From NCBI RefSeq assembly GCF_021325795.1, contig NZ_JAHPZX010000006.1:124001-188000 (forward strand): a stretch of 64,000 nt of DNA, written 5' to 3'. The notes below the pieces were generated by a model. It saw only the letters and a program-made list of their open reading frames with translations. It was not told the DNA's origin and did no database searches. This document shows positions 31,390-40,228 of this stretch, in pieces. Origin of the DNA: Bordetella sp. LUAb4. GTDB lineage: Bacteria > Pseudomonadota > Gammaproteobacteria > Burkholderiales > Burkholderiaceae_B. Positions within the stretch are counted from its first letter, which is position 1; every line of letters begins with the position of its first letter. The position numbers and the translations under genes were made by a program.

Positions 31390-31793
31390 TGGTGGAGCCG
31401 GGGGGAATTGAACCCCCGTCCGTAAGCCCTCCGCAGGCAGTTCTACATGCGTAGTCGACCTATTTGGATTTAACTTCGAATCTTAGCCAGTCGACAGGCC
31501 GGACCGAAGCGAGTCATGTAATTTAAACGCACCCCGTCAGACCCCGGTGTACGCCGATTCTTTGTTAATGATACGGCTATGGTTCGAAGAGTTACCTCTC
31601 CTAGGAAGTTGCCTTCCTCCAACTGACCCAAAGACAAATCAGTGCCGCAGCTCATTTAGGCAGCACGCAGGGCGGGCTGTTGAGCGAAAACGTCTTCGTT
31701 GGCGTTTGTAAGTGTTCCAGTGGATTTACGAGCTGACTGGTGCTCGGCATGCCCTGACTGTTTCGCGACCCACGTCGAATCCGGATCGGCCCC
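31390..31793 (-). ncRNA. ssrA: Transfer-messenger RNA (tmRNA)
   Basis: Rescues stalled ribosomes and tags nascent proteins for proteolysis. The 404-base RNA begins GGGGCCGATCCGGATTCGAC (minus strand, from 31793) and ends with an acceptor arm GGTTCAATTCC and GGCTCCACCA, the universal tmRNA termini. The resume frame after ACTTACAAAC reads ANEDVFAQQPALRAA then TAA, a 15-residue tag that is longer than the usual ten-residue ANDxxxALAA type and ends RAA rather than LAA. A hairpin terminator follows and a TATACT -10 box lies 14 bases upstream. Confidence 0.93.
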
Positions 31794-31806
31794 AGTTGGA
31801 CTGCGT

Positions 31807-31812
31807 AGTATA
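31807..31812 (-). promoter_or_regulatory. -10 element of ssrA promoter
   Basis: TATACT on the minus strand, 14 bases before the mature tmRNA 5' end, which is normally trimmed by RNase P. The -35 region is weak (GCAGGA-like at about 16-17 bp spacing). Confidence 0.55.
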
Positions 31813-31954
31813 CGCCTTTGCACCACTTCCTGCCGGATCTCCCACCCGCCGCATCCTCGTGATACGCGTCATCCGCCAAATGCCCGGTGGCTCCCGACCT
31901 CACACCACCTGCGCCACCGGTCGCCCGCTGCCATTTGGCCGTTGCGACCCGGCC

Positions 31955-32026
31955 GGATTGGCGGATTGGCGGATTGGCGGATTGGCGGATTGGCGGATTA
32001 GCGGATTAGCGGATTAGCGGATCGGC
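31955..32026. repeat. 8-bp tandem repeat, nine units
   Basis: Nine units of GGATTGGC/GGATTAGC/GGATCGGC (five, three, one) run without gaps, followed by two GCATGG units. The array fills part of the 316-bp spacer between the tmRNA promoter and the end of the second Bug gene; I see no gene there. Confidence 0.92.
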
Positions 32027-32109
32027 GCATGGGCGCATGGGCGACGCGGGGGATATGCTCCCGCGCCATCCCACCATCCCGACAGCCTCGCCTCCAATGA
32101 TCACAACAT

Positions 32110-33243
32110 CTACTGCGGCGTGATGCCCGCGTCATGCGCCAAGCGCTCCCACTTGACGGTTTCGGCCTGTCCGAAACTGGCCAGATCCTTGGCACTGGCG
32201 GGATAGGTCTCCAGACCCGCCTGGGCGAAGTGCTGCTTCACCGTGCTATCCCCCAGTCCCTTGAGCAGCGCCACGGAAAGCCGGTCGACGACGGCCTGCG
32301 GTGTACCGGCCGGCGCATACAGGCCATACCACCCCACCAGCTCGAAGCCGGGCAAGGTGGCGCCCAAAGGCGGAACGCCCGGCAAGGCGCTGATCTCCTG
32401 GGCCGGCGTCACCGCCAGAGCGCGCAATTTGCCCGCCTTGATCTGCGGCGCGGCATTGGTCACGTCGATGATGGCGAAATCCAGGCGCCCTCCCAGCATG
32501 TCAACGACCAGTTGCGGCACGCCGGTATACGGCACGGCCGTGGTGTCCAGGCCCGCCGCCTTGGTCATCCCCGCCGCAGCGGCCTGGTTGGCCGAATTGG
32601 CGTAGCCCCAGGTGAGCTTGCCCGGCTGCTGGCGCGCGTACGCAATCAATTCCGCCGCCGTCTTCACCGGCAGATCCGGACGCACGATCAGTACGAACGG
32701 CACCGAGCCGACACGCGCCACCGGCACGAAATCCTTCAAAGGCTTATACGGTACGTCCTTGATCAGGAAAGGCGCCGCGGCGATCGACGTGTTGCTGCCC
32801 AGCAGCAAGGTGTAGCCGTCCGCTGCGGCACGCGCCACCTGCGCGGAACCTATCGTCGCCTGCGCGCCAGGCCGGTTCTCAACGATGAAGGACTGATGCA
32901 GGTCGTCGGTAAGGATGCGCGCCACTTCGCGCCCCACCATGTCAGTGGAGGAGCCGGCCGCAAAGGGAACCACCACCTTTACAGGCGCAGTCGGATAGCG
33001 CGAGGTCTGGCCCGTGACCGAGGTAGGAGCCGAGATAGGGGCCGAGATAGGGGCCGAGATAGGTGCCGAGGCAGGGGCAGATGTAGAGGCCGATGTAAGG
33101 GCAGACATAGGAGCCGATGTCGAAGCCGAAGCAGCGGTCGCCCCCGGGATCGACTTCGAACTCTGCCCCTGGGCCTGAACGGTCCCTTGAATCACAAACG
33201 TCAGGGCGAACGCGGCCAATGCCGCGCAAAAGCGTGCATGCAT
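32110..33243 (-). CDS. Bug/TctC-family receptor with Ser/Ala/Pro repeat linker
   Basis: Periplasmic solute-binding protein of the Bug family, 377 residues. Signal peptide about 1-24 (cleavage after VQA). Residues 33-78 are a low-complexity Ser/Ala/Pro/Thr segment with repeated SAPI units, coded by 12-bp repeats at about 33020-33135, and only then the mature fold starts (YPTAPVKVVVPFAAGSSTD at 83-101, then VPYTGVPQLVVDMLGG). Start at 33241-33243 has GGAG 7-10 bases upstream. The linker may act as an extended tether. Ligand unknown; it stands alone, divergent from a catabolic operon that it might serve. Confidence 0.9.
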   Translation of the reverse strand: MHARFCAALAAFALTFVIQGTVQAQGQSSKSIPGATAASASTSAPMSALTSASTSAPASAPISAPISAPISAPTSVTGQTSRYPTAPVKVVVPFAAGSSTDMVGREVARILTDDLHQSFIVENRPGAQATIGSAQVARAAADGYTLLLGSNTSIAAAPFLIKDVPYKPLKDFVPVARVGSVPFVLIVRPDLPVKTAAELIAYARQQPGKLTWGYANSANQAAAAGMTKAAGLDTTAVPYTGVPQLVVDMLGGRLDFAIIDVTNAAPQIKAGKLRALAVTPAQEISALPGVPPLGATLPGFELVGWYGLYAPAGTPQAVVDRLSVALLKGLGDSTVKQHFAQAGLETYPASAKDLASFGQAETVKWERLAHDAGITPQ

Positions 33244-33809
33244 GAAAATCTCCTCTGGTGTCGAACATGCGCCGCTCTGGTGCCGGTTTCGGCACAGGGC
33301 TCTTGAAAGATTCACGGGTCCTGGCGGCTGTGCGGGCAGTATTGGCCGCAACGTATCCACGCACAATTTCCGCGCGCTGATGCGTTCATAACAACGGGGA
33401 ATGAATCGTCGGCCTTATGGACGAACCGCGATCGAGATCACGGCAGGCCTTCCTCATGGACCCCGCGATCGCGCGAACAAGCATCCGCCGTATGACCGCA
33501 TCCCCGGCCGGGGCGGCACCGGCCGCGGGTGGCACCGACCGGCCGCGTTCGACCCATGAACGTGGAAAACAGTTCTCCATCCTTGCGCGTCCACCTTGTG
33601 GACATATCTTGCAACCGCAATTGTCCACGAGCTGAAAGCCGGTCTACCATCTGCCGCAGAAATTCTATATACGCACATATGTTCGCATGTAGAACACAAT
33701 GATTTTTCTGGCCCAGGGCACGGAAAGGCACGCACGGAAGAGACGCCCCCCGATTCGGACGACGCACCCGGCCTGCCTCAAAAGGCGAGGGCCACTGCGA
33801 GAGATCCGC
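33244..33809. other. Divergent control region Bug / catabolic operon
   Basis: No supported gene in these 566 bp. An AT-richer part (33655-33710) contains TATATA and GTTCGCATGTAGAAC (33681-33695), a GTTC-N7-GAAC inverted repeat of the kind bound by IclR-family regulators. No regulator gene lies beside the operon, so the idea rests on the motif alone. Confidence 0.4.
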
Positions 33810-34748
33810 ATGACTTCTCCTCTGCAACACCTGGCCGTCATCGGCGCGGGCGCCATGGGCAGCGGCATTGCCGCCCTGTTCGCCGCGCGCGGCCTGGACG
33901 TCGTTCTCATCGACCCGATGGAAGGCGCGCTCGAACGAGCGGCGCAAAATATCGATCGCCAGCTCCAGGTCCTGTCCTCGACCGCCGGCGCGGTGCCCAC
34001 CACGATGCGCCGCATCCGCTATGAAACCGGCCTGGAAGCCGCCTGCAGCGCCGAACTGGTCATCGAGGCCGTGCCCGAGAAGCTGGAACTCAAGCGCGAC
34101 ATCTTCACCCGCCTCGACAGCCTCTGTCCGCCCCATACCCTCTTCGCCACCAACACCTCAGGGCTGTCCATCAACGCCCTGGCCGATGCCGTGACCCGGC
34201 GCGATCGCTTCGTCGGCATGCACTTCTTCACGCCCGCCGATGTCATCCCGCTGGTCGAAGTGGTGCGCAACGACGACACCTCCGATGACACCGTCACCCG
34301 CGTGATGTCCGCCTTGCGCGACGCGGGCAAGCGCCCGGTGCTGGTGCGCCGCGACATCCCCGGCTTCATCGCCAACCGCATCCAGCACGCCTTGGCGCGC
34401 GAAGCCATCTCTCTGCTGGAGAACGGCGTGGCCAGCGCCGAAGACATCGATGAAGTGGTCAAGTGGAGCCTGGGCATCCGCCTGGCGCTGACCGGGCCGC
34501 TGGAACAGCGCGACATGAACGGCATCGACGTCCACTGCGCCATCGCTGAATACCTCTATCCCGACCTGGAAAACCGTACGACGCCGTCCGACCTGCTACG
34601 CGAAAAAGTGCGTGATGGCCATCTCGGCGCCAAGAGCGGACAGGGCTTCTACACCTGGGACGCCGAGCGCCGCGACCGCGTCCTGCGCGACAAGAGCGCC
34701 GCCTTGGCCGAACTGGCGGCCTGGCTAGGCCAACGGCCGCCCGCCTGA
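33810..34748 (+). CDS. 3-hydroxyacyl-CoA dehydrogenase family protein
   Basis: NAD-dependent dehydrogenase of the 3HCDH family, 312 residues. The Rossmann motif VIGAGAMGSGIA is at 10-21, then the EAVPEKLELK and ATNTSGLSI blocks, catalytic His in VGMHFFTPADVIPLVE, and the C-terminal helical domain with PGFIANRIQHALAREAISLLENG-like sequence (split here). Could act on a 3-hydroxyacyl-CoA or a related hydroxy acid. Start ATG at 33810 has GAGAG upstream. First gene of a seven-gene plus-strand catabolic operon. Confidence 0.9.
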   Translation: MTSPLQHLAVIGAGAMGSGIAALFAARGLDVVLIDPMEGALERAAQNIDRQLQVLSSTAGAVPTTMRRIRYETGLEAACSAELVIEAVPEKLELKRDIFTRLDSLCPPHTLFATNTSGLSINALADAVTRRDRFVGMHFFTPADVIPLVEVVRNDDTSDDTVTRVMSALRDAGKRPVLVRRDIPGFIANRIQHALAREAISLLENGVASAEDIDEVVKWSLGIRLALTGPLEQRDMNGIDVHCAIAEYLYPDLENRTTPSDLLREKVRDGHLGAKSGQGFYTWDAERRDRVLRDKSAALAELAAWLGQRPPA

Positions 34749-34876
34749 TTTCCAGGCATGCGCGTAACGGCGACAGACATCTGGATCCGCAGCGAAGGAT
34801 CCAAATCGCGATCGGCGCCACGCATGCCAACACCCCCATCATCCGATAACAACATTACGAGCCGTTTGGAGGCATC

Positions 34877-36211
34877 ATGAGTCGACTCGCCAGTTTCTTC
34901 ACCGAGCTGATGCGCAAGTATCTGCCCGATCCTTTTGTATTCGCCATCGGGCTGACCCTGCTGACGCTGCTGCTGGCCTGGGGCGTCGAAGGCCAGGGCC
35001 TGGGCGCCATCACGCGCGAGTGGGGCAAGGGCTTTTGGAGCTTGCTTGCCTTCACCACGCAAATGGCCGTGATCCTGGCCATGGGCTACGTGCTGGCCAC
35101 CGCGCCGCTGACCGACCGCCTGCTGGACCGCATCGTCAGCCACGTGCACCAACCGCGCACCGCCATCATCGTCGCCACGCTGGTGGGCGGCATCGGCAGC
35201 TATCTGAACTGGGGCTTCGGCCTGGTGATCGGCGGCGTGGTCGCCAAGAAACTGGCCACCAAGGTCAAGGGCGTGCACTACCCCTTGATCATCGCGGCGG
35301 CCTATAGCGGCTTCACCATGTATGGCCTGGGCTTGTCCGCCAGCATCCCGGTGCTGATCGCCACGCCCGGCCATCCGCTGGCCAAGCAGATGGGCGTGAT
35401 CCCGCTGTCGCAGACGATTTTCGCCACACCCATCCTGCTGTTGAGCCTGGCCGTCATCATCACGCTGCCGCTGCTCAATGCGTGGCTGCATCCGAAGAAC
35501 GCCAACGAGATCCGCGAGATCGACCCGGCCCTGGATGCCGCGCCGGCCAAGGCCGCGAGCGATGACGAGGACCAGAATACGCTGGCCTCCCGCCTGAACA
35601 ACAGCCGCATTCTGAGCATGCTGATCGGCCTGATGGGTATCGCCTATGTGACGTTCACCTTCATCGACGGCGGCACGCTGGACCTGAACCTGATCAACTT
35701 CATCATCCTGTTCCTTGGCATCATCCTGCTGGGTACGCCGCTGGCCTACGTCACCAAGCTGAATGAAGGCATCAAGACCATCGCCGGCATCATCCTGCAA
35801 TACCCCTTCTACGCCGGCATCATGGCCATCATGGCGGGATCCGGCCTGGTGAACACGATCTCGCAGATCTTCGTCGACGTCGCCACCCCCGGCACCTTGC
35901 CCTTCTGGGGCCTGATCAGCTCCTTCGTGATCAACTTCTTCGCGCCCTCGGGCGGCGGCCACTGGGTGATCCAGGGTCCCTTCATGATCGAAGCCGCCAA
36001 GACCATCGGCAGCGCCATCGACCAGACGTCCATGTCGGTGATGCTGGGCAATGCCTGGAACGACCTGGTACAACCTTTCTGGATCCTGCCGGCGCTGGCG
36101 CTGTCCAAGCTGAAACTGCGCGACATCATGGGCTATACCGTCATCATGATGGTGTGGGTCGGTGTGCTGCATATCATCACCGTGCTGGCCTGGGGCCTGT
36201 TGACGCACTGA
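34877..36211 (+). CDS. Short-chain fatty acid transporter, AtoE family
   Basis: A 444-residue inner-membrane carrier with about twelve helices, matching AtoE/TIGR00366: KYLPDPFVFAIGLTLL near the N terminus, GSYLNWGFGLVIGG, and FAPSGGGHWVIQGP, the family signature near residue 355. Expected to import a short-chain fatty or keto acid. Preceded by a 128-bp gap with a TGGATCC hairpin, and followed after 35 bp by the SDR gene. Its presence suggests that the operon degrades an imported small carboxylic acid. Confidence 0.92.
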   Translation: MSRLASFFTELMRKYLPDPFVFAIGLTLLTLLLAWGVEGQGLGAITREWGKGFWSLLAFTTQMAVILAMGYVLATAPLTDRLLDRIVSHVHQPRTAIIVATLVGGIGSYLNWGFGLVIGGVVAKKLATKVKGVHYPLIIAAAYSGFTMYGLGLSASIPVLIATPGHPLAKQMGVIPLSQTIFATPILLLSLAVIITLPLLNAWLHPKNANEIREIDPALDAAPAKAASDDEDQNTLASRLNNSRILSMLIGLMGIAYVTFTFIDGGTLDLNLINFIILFLGIILLGTPLAYVTKLNEGIKTIAGIILQYPFYAGIMAIMAGSGLVNTISQIFVDVATPGTLPFWGLISSFVINFFAPSGGGHWVIQGPFMIEAAKTIGSAIDQTSMSVMLGNAWNDLVQPFWILPALALSKLKLRDIMGYTVIMMVWVGVLHIITVLAWGLLTH

Positions 36212-36246
36212 AGAACGCAACCCAAAGAACGGAAGCTAGCTACGCC

Positions 36247-36972
36247 ATGAAAACGCAAGCCTATCTGGTCACCGGCGCCAGCGCCGGCATCGGCGCCGCC
36301 ATCGCCCGCGCCCTGCTCGACGCCGGCCGCCAAGTCGTCAACATCGACTATCGCCTGCCCGAGCATCCGCCCGCCGGCCTGGTGTCTTTCAAGGCCGACC
36401 TGACCGACCAGGCCCAGACTGAAGCCGTCGCGCGCCAGGTGACCGAAGCCTATGACATCGTCGGCCTGGTCAACAATGCCGGCGCCACGCGCCCCGGCAC
36501 CGCCGATACGGCCTCGATGGCCGACCTCGACTACGTCGTCAACCTGCATCTGCGCACCGCGCTGATCCTGACACAGGCCGTGCTGCCGTCCATGCGCGCG
36601 GCCGGCTTCGGCCGCATCGTGAACATGGCGTCGCGCGCGGCCTTGGGCAAGCCGGAACGCGTGGTGTACTCCGCCACCAAGGCGGGCCTGATCGGCATGA
36701 CGCGCACCCTGGCGATGGAGCTCGGCGGCGACGGCATCACGGTCAACGCCATCGGCCCCGGCCCCATCGCCACCGACCTGTTCACCAAGAGCAATCCGGC
36801 AGGCGCACCGCAAACCGAGCGCATCATCAACAGCATCGTCGTCAAGCGCCTGGGCACACCGGAAGACGTGGCACGCGCCGCGATGTTCTTCCTGGCGCCG
36901 GAGAACGGTTTCGTCACCGGGCAGATCCTGTATGTCTGCGGCGGCACCACGCTGGGCGTGGCACCCATCTGA
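36247..36972 (+). CDS. Short-chain dehydrogenase/reductase
   Basis: Classical SDR, 241 residues: cofactor motif TGASAGIG (9-16), NNAGA (76-80), catalytic S129, Y141 and K145 (YSATK), and PGPIATDLF after the active site. D34 in NIDYR following the second strand favours NAD(H). FabG-like but embedded in a catabolic operon, so it likely oxidises a secondary alcohol of the pathway. Start at 36247; an upstream frame lies inside the transporter gene. Confidence 0.9.
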   Translation: MKTQAYLVTGASAGIGAAIARALLDAGRQVVNIDYRLPEHPPAGLVSFKADLTDQAQTEAVARQVTEAYDIVGLVNNAGATRPGTADTASMADLDYVVNLHLRTALILTQAVLPSMRAAGFGRIVNMASRAALGKPERVVYSATKAGLIGMTRTLAMELGGDGITVNAIGPGPIATDLFTKSNPAGAPQTERIINSIVVKRLGTPEDVARAAMFFLAPENGFVTGQILYVCGGTTLGVAPI

Positions 36973-37026
36973 TTTTCCTCCGCGCCCCTCTGACCCAGGG
37001 GCGCGATTTCTACTAGGAGCACCATC

Positions 37027-37302
37027 ATGCTGTTCATGGCCCAAATGCAAGTCAACCTGCCGCCCGACATGCCCGCCGAAATCGCCGACAAGCTGAAGTC
37101 GGACGAGAAAGCCCTGGCCCAACGCCTGCAGCGCGAAGGCAAATGGGTGCATCTGTGGCGCGTGGCCGGCCGCTATGCCAACGTCAGCATCTTCGACGTG
37201 GCGGACAATGACGAACTGCATACGCTGATCTCGTCGCTGCCGCTGTTCCCGTACATGGACGTCCAGGTGACCGCGCTGGCCCGCCATCCGTCGGCGATCT
37301 GA
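37027..37302 (+). CDS. catC: Muconolactone delta-isomerase family protein
   Basis: A 91-residue protein with the CatC fold: MLFMAQMQVNLPPDMPAE start, HLWRVAGRYANVSIFDV (45-61) and LPLFPYMDVQVTALARHPS at the end. CatC converts muconolactone to 3-oxoadipate enol-lactone in the catechol branch of the beta-ketoadipate pathway. A pcaD-like enol-lactonase follows two genes later, which supports lactone chemistry, but catA and catB are not present here, so the true substrate could be another enol-lactone. Confidence 0.88.
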   Translation: MLFMAQMQVNLPPDMPAEIADKLKSDEKALAQRLQREGKWVHLWRVAGRYANVSIFDVADNDELHTLISSLPLFPYMDVQVTALARHPSAI

Positions 37303-37371
37303 CGACAGGCCTCGCGTCTGACGCCAGCCTCGCTTTACACAGCTTCCCGCAGCCCCCGCCGGAGAACCGCC

Positions 37372-37668
37372 ATGCCTTACATCATCGAGACCTTCGACAA
37401 GCCGAATCATCAGCACGTGCGCCAGCAGCACCGTCCCGCGCACCTGGATTTCCTCAAGGAAAACGGCGACCTGCTGCTGGCCTGCGGTGCCAAGCTGCAT
37501 GACGACGGCAGTGATCTGGGCGGCGGTTTGTATGTGGTCGCGCTGGATACGCGAGAGCAAGCCGAACGCTTCATCGCCGCCGATCCTTTTTCCAAGGCCG
37601 ATCTGTTCGAGCGAGTGGTGATCACGCGCTGGCGCAAGGCCTATGTCGATGGCAAATGCCATCTGTGA
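37372..37668 (+). CDS. YciI-like protein
   Basis: A 98-residue ferredoxin-like alpha+beta protein of the YciI family, with MPYIIETFDKPN at the start, the RPAHLDFLKENGDLLLACG helix-strand block (25-43), GGLYVVALDTREQAERF and DPFSKADLF. Family members carry a conserved His-Asp pair and act as small lactone/halide isomerases or dehydrohalogenases in some aromatic pathways; function here is unproven. Good spacing from the previous gene (69 bp). Confidence 0.85.
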   Translation: MPYIIETFDKPNHQHVRQQHRPAHLDFLKENGDLLLACGAKLHDDGSDLGGGLYVVALDTREQAERFIAADPFSKADLFERVVITRWRKAYVDGKCHL

Positions 37669-37750
37669 ATTCCGTCCAGACTTCGCTTTTGATTGCCGCC
37701 TCGATCTACGCCCTGACCATCGCCCTGAACCTGTATCAACCGGAGTCCCC

Positions 37751-38530
37751 ATGTCCTACGCCGATTTGAGCCAAGCCCGTCTGTATTACGTCCTGGACGG
37801 TGCGCAGGATGCGCCCGTGCTGGTCCTGTCCAATTCGCTGGGATCCAGCGCCGACATGTGGGCGCCGCAGATCCCCGAACTGGCGCGCCACTTCCGCGTG
37901 CTGCGCTATGACACGCGCGGCCACGGCCTGTCTTCCGCACCGGCCGGCGACTACACCTTCAAGCAATTGGCGGGCGACGTCACCGAACTGCTGGACCATC
38001 TGAAGATCGGCCGCGTGCACTTCTGCGGCCTGTCCATGGGCGGCCCTACCGGCCTGCAATTCGCGCTGGACAATCCGGACCGCATCAACCGCCTGGTGTT
38101 GAGCAATACGGCGGCCCGCATCGGCGGTGTCGATGGTTGGAACCAGCGTATCGAAGCCGTCAAGCGCGATACGCTGCATGCGATGGCGCCGGCCCTGATC
38201 GAGCGCTGGGTCACCCCGCAATGGCACGCTGCCAATCCCGGCCTGGCCCAGGTGCTGGTGGACATGATGCGCCGCCATTCCGACGTGGGCTACGCCGGCA
38301 ACTGCGCCGCCCTGCGGGACGCCGATCTGCGCGAGCAGGTCGGCAGCATCGCCGCGCCTACCCTGGTGATCAGTGGTACGCACGACGTTTCGACCACGCC
38401 GCAACAAGGCCGGGAACTGGCCGCCGCCATCCCGGGCGCGCGCTACGAGGAACTGGACGCCGCGCATATTTCCAACTGGGAGCAGCCCCAAGCCTACGCA
38501 CGTCTGCTGGTCGACTTTCTGAAGGGGTGA
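37751..38530 (+). CDS. pcaD: 3-oxoadipate enol-lactonase-like hydrolase
   Basis: Alpha/beta hydrolase of 259 residues matching PcaD: LSNSLGSSADMW (27-38), RYDTRGHGLS (52-61), nucleophile S95 in GLSMGG, acid D in SGTHDVST and His in DAAHISNWEQP. The expected reaction is hydrolysis of 3-oxoadipate enol-lactone. Start ATG at 37751 follows GGAG by 5 bases. In the operon it follows the CatC-like and YciI-like genes and is 3 bp from the cyclase gene. Confidence 0.88.
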   Translation: MSYADLSQARLYYVLDGAQDAPVLVLSNSLGSSADMWAPQIPELARHFRVLRYDTRGHGLSSAPAGDYTFKQLAGDVTELLDHLKIGRVHFCGLSMGGPTGLQFALDNPDRINRLVLSNTAARIGGVDGWNQRIEAVKRDTLHAMAPALIERWVTPQWHAANPGLAQVLVDMMRRHSDVGYAGNCAALRDADLREQVGSIAAPTLVISGTHDVSTTPQQGRELAAAIPGARYEELDAAHISNWEQPQAYARLLVDFLKG

Positions 38531-38533
38531 GCC

Positions 38534-39574
38534 ATGGCACGCTGGGAACAACGTCCGCCGGGATCGAACTGGGGCGAATTCGGTCCTGACGATCAACTGG
38601 GCCGCGTCAACCTGATCGGCGCGGAACAGGTACTGAAAGGCGCGCGCGAGATCCGCGCGGGCAAGACCTTCTGTCTGTCGCTGCCGCTGGATCTACCGGG
38701 CGGTAATGTGCTGAATCCGCGCCGCCATCCGCCCCAGCTCAGCCCCACCCGCATGCAGGACACGCCGTATGTGAATTTCCCCCTGCGCACGCTCAACCCG
38801 GATGCGGTCGACGTGCTGAGCGACGACCAGGTGCTGTTGTCCACGCAGTATTCAACGCAATGGGATTCGCTGGCGCATGTGGGCGCGCTGTTCGACGCCG
38901 ACGGCGACGGCCGTGCCGAAGTCTGCTACTACAACGGCTACCGGGCCGGCGTCGATGTCATCGGCCCCAAGGACGCCACCCATGCCGGTTGCGGCTGTGA
39001 CGGCGAAGGCCCGTCGGCCGCGCTGAAGCTGGGTGTGGACAACATGGCCGTCAAGGGCATGCAGGGCCGCGGCGTATTGGTGGACCTGAAGCGCCACTTC
39101 GGTACCGGCCGCACCCTGATCGGCGCGAAGGAGCTGCTGCAGGTGCTGGCGGCCGACGGCATCGACGTGGAACGGGGCGACATGCTGCTGCTGCGTACGG
39201 GCTTTGCCGAGGCCGTGGTGGAGATGGCGGGCCAACCGGACGCCGATGTGCTGCACCACTACGGCGCGGCGCTGGATGGCACCGACGCCGAGTTGCTGCA
39301 GTGGATCAGCGACAGCGGCATCGCCGCCCTGTGCGCGGACAACTACGCGGTGGAGGCCTACCCTGCCCGCGAACGGCAGGGGCCGCGCGCCATGCTGCCG
39401 CTACATCATCACTGCCTGTTCAAGTTGGGCTTGCCGCTGGCCGAACTCTGGTATCTGGAGGCGTTGGCGGAATGGCTGCACGCCCATGGCCGCCATCGCT
39501 TCATGCTGACCGCCCCGCCGCTGCGGCTGCCACATGCGATCGGATCGCCGGTGACGCCAATCGCGACGGTTTGA
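38534..39574 (+). CDS. Cyclase family protein (PF04199 type)
   Basis: A 346-residue member of the long form of the cyclase/kynurenine formamidase-like family. The usual metal motif HxGTHxDxPxH appears here as QYSTQWDSLAHVG, typical of the long subgroup but lacking the first histidines; other recognisable blocks are GRGVLVDL, GDMLLLRTG and LPLHHHCLFKLGL. It may hydrolyse an amide or lactone at the end of the pathway. Last gene of the operon, 3 bp after pcaD. Confidence 0.82.
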   Translation: MARWEQRPPGSNWGEFGPDDQLGRVNLIGAEQVLKGAREIRAGKTFCLSLPLDLPGGNVLNPRRHPPQLSPTRMQDTPYVNFPLRTLNPDAVDVLSDDQVLLSTQYSTQWDSLAHVGALFDADGDGRAEVCYYNGYRAGVDVIGPKDATHAGCGCDGEGPSAALKLGVDNMAVKGMQGRGVLVDLKRHFGTGRTLIGAKELLQVLAADGIDVERGDMLLLRTGFAEAVVEMAGQPDADVLHHYGAALDGTDAELLQWISDSGIAALCADNYAVEAYPARERQGPRAMLPLHHHCLFKLGLPLAELWYLEALAEWLHAHGRHRFMLTAPPLRLPHAIGSPVTPIATV

Positions 39575-39627
39575 GCGCGTTGCACAAGGGGACGGCGCCC
39601 GCCCACGGACGAGCGTCGAATACGCGA

Positions 39628-40227
39628 TCAGTGAAAGGCGGCCCAGGCCAGGGTCGCGGAGAAGGCGCCCAGGACGACCGAGGCGCCGCGTTGCACATGC
39701 GCGGGGTTAAGCCACGTCACGCGGCCGCTGCCCAACTGGGCGCCGAACGCAATCCACAGCAGGCCGATGGGCAGCAGCAGGACGGTGAAGATGCCCATCG
39801 CCGCCAGATAGGCCGGTAGCGTGGCGAAGGCCACGGCCGGAAAGAGGGTGCCGGCGAACAGCGCCGCCTTGGGATTGAGCATGGTGGCGACGAACAGGGT
39901 CTTCATGCCGATCTCGCGGCGATCCGCCGTGGGCAGCGCCACCGCGCTACGCCACATATTCACCGCCAGCCAGGCAACGTAAACGCCGCAAACCACACGC
40001 GTGGCCGCGGGCAGCCAGGGCAACTGGCGCGACGCCTGCACCAGGAATACGCCCCAGACCGTGATCGCCACCGTGTAGCCGGCCAGTTCCGCCGCGGTCA
40101 AGCGCGCGGCCCGGCGCACGCCCTGGCGCAGGCCGGCGGCCGCCAGCAAGGTGTTGGTGGGGCCGGGCATGATCAGCACGACCATGATGCCAAAAGCCAG
40201 GAGTAGCGCGTCGGAAAAAGAGAACAT
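39628..40227 (-). CDS. LysE/RhtB-family exporter
   Basis: A 199-residue inner-membrane protein with about six helices. MPGPTNTLLAAAGLRQG (20-36) is the LysE-family signature, and LNPKAALFAGTLFP follows in the middle. Such proteins export amino acids or homoserine lactone-type compounds; the substrate is unknown. It starts one base after the ABC ATPase gene ends, so it is the distal gene of that operon although unrelated in function. Confidence 0.88.
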   Translation of the reverse strand: MFSFSDALLLAFGIMVVLIMPGPTNTLLAAAGLRQGVRRAARLTAAELAGYTVAITVWGVFLVQASRQLPWLPAATRVVCGVYVAWLAVNMWRSAVALPTADRREIGMKTLFVATMLNPKAALFAGTLFPAVAFATLPAYLAAMGIFTVLLLPIGLLWIAFGAQLGSGRVTWLNPAHVQRGASVVLGAFSATLAWAAFH

Positions 40228-40228
40228 G

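Noticed and set aside
31652-31903. Minus-strand frame over the tmRNA 5' region
   Set aside because: Overlaps the tmRNA and its promoter; no ribosome-binding site or domain.
33438-34136. Minus-strand frame opposite the 3-hydroxyacyl-CoA dehydrogenase start
   Set aside because: Shadow of the dehydrogenase gene; composition typical of antisense frames.
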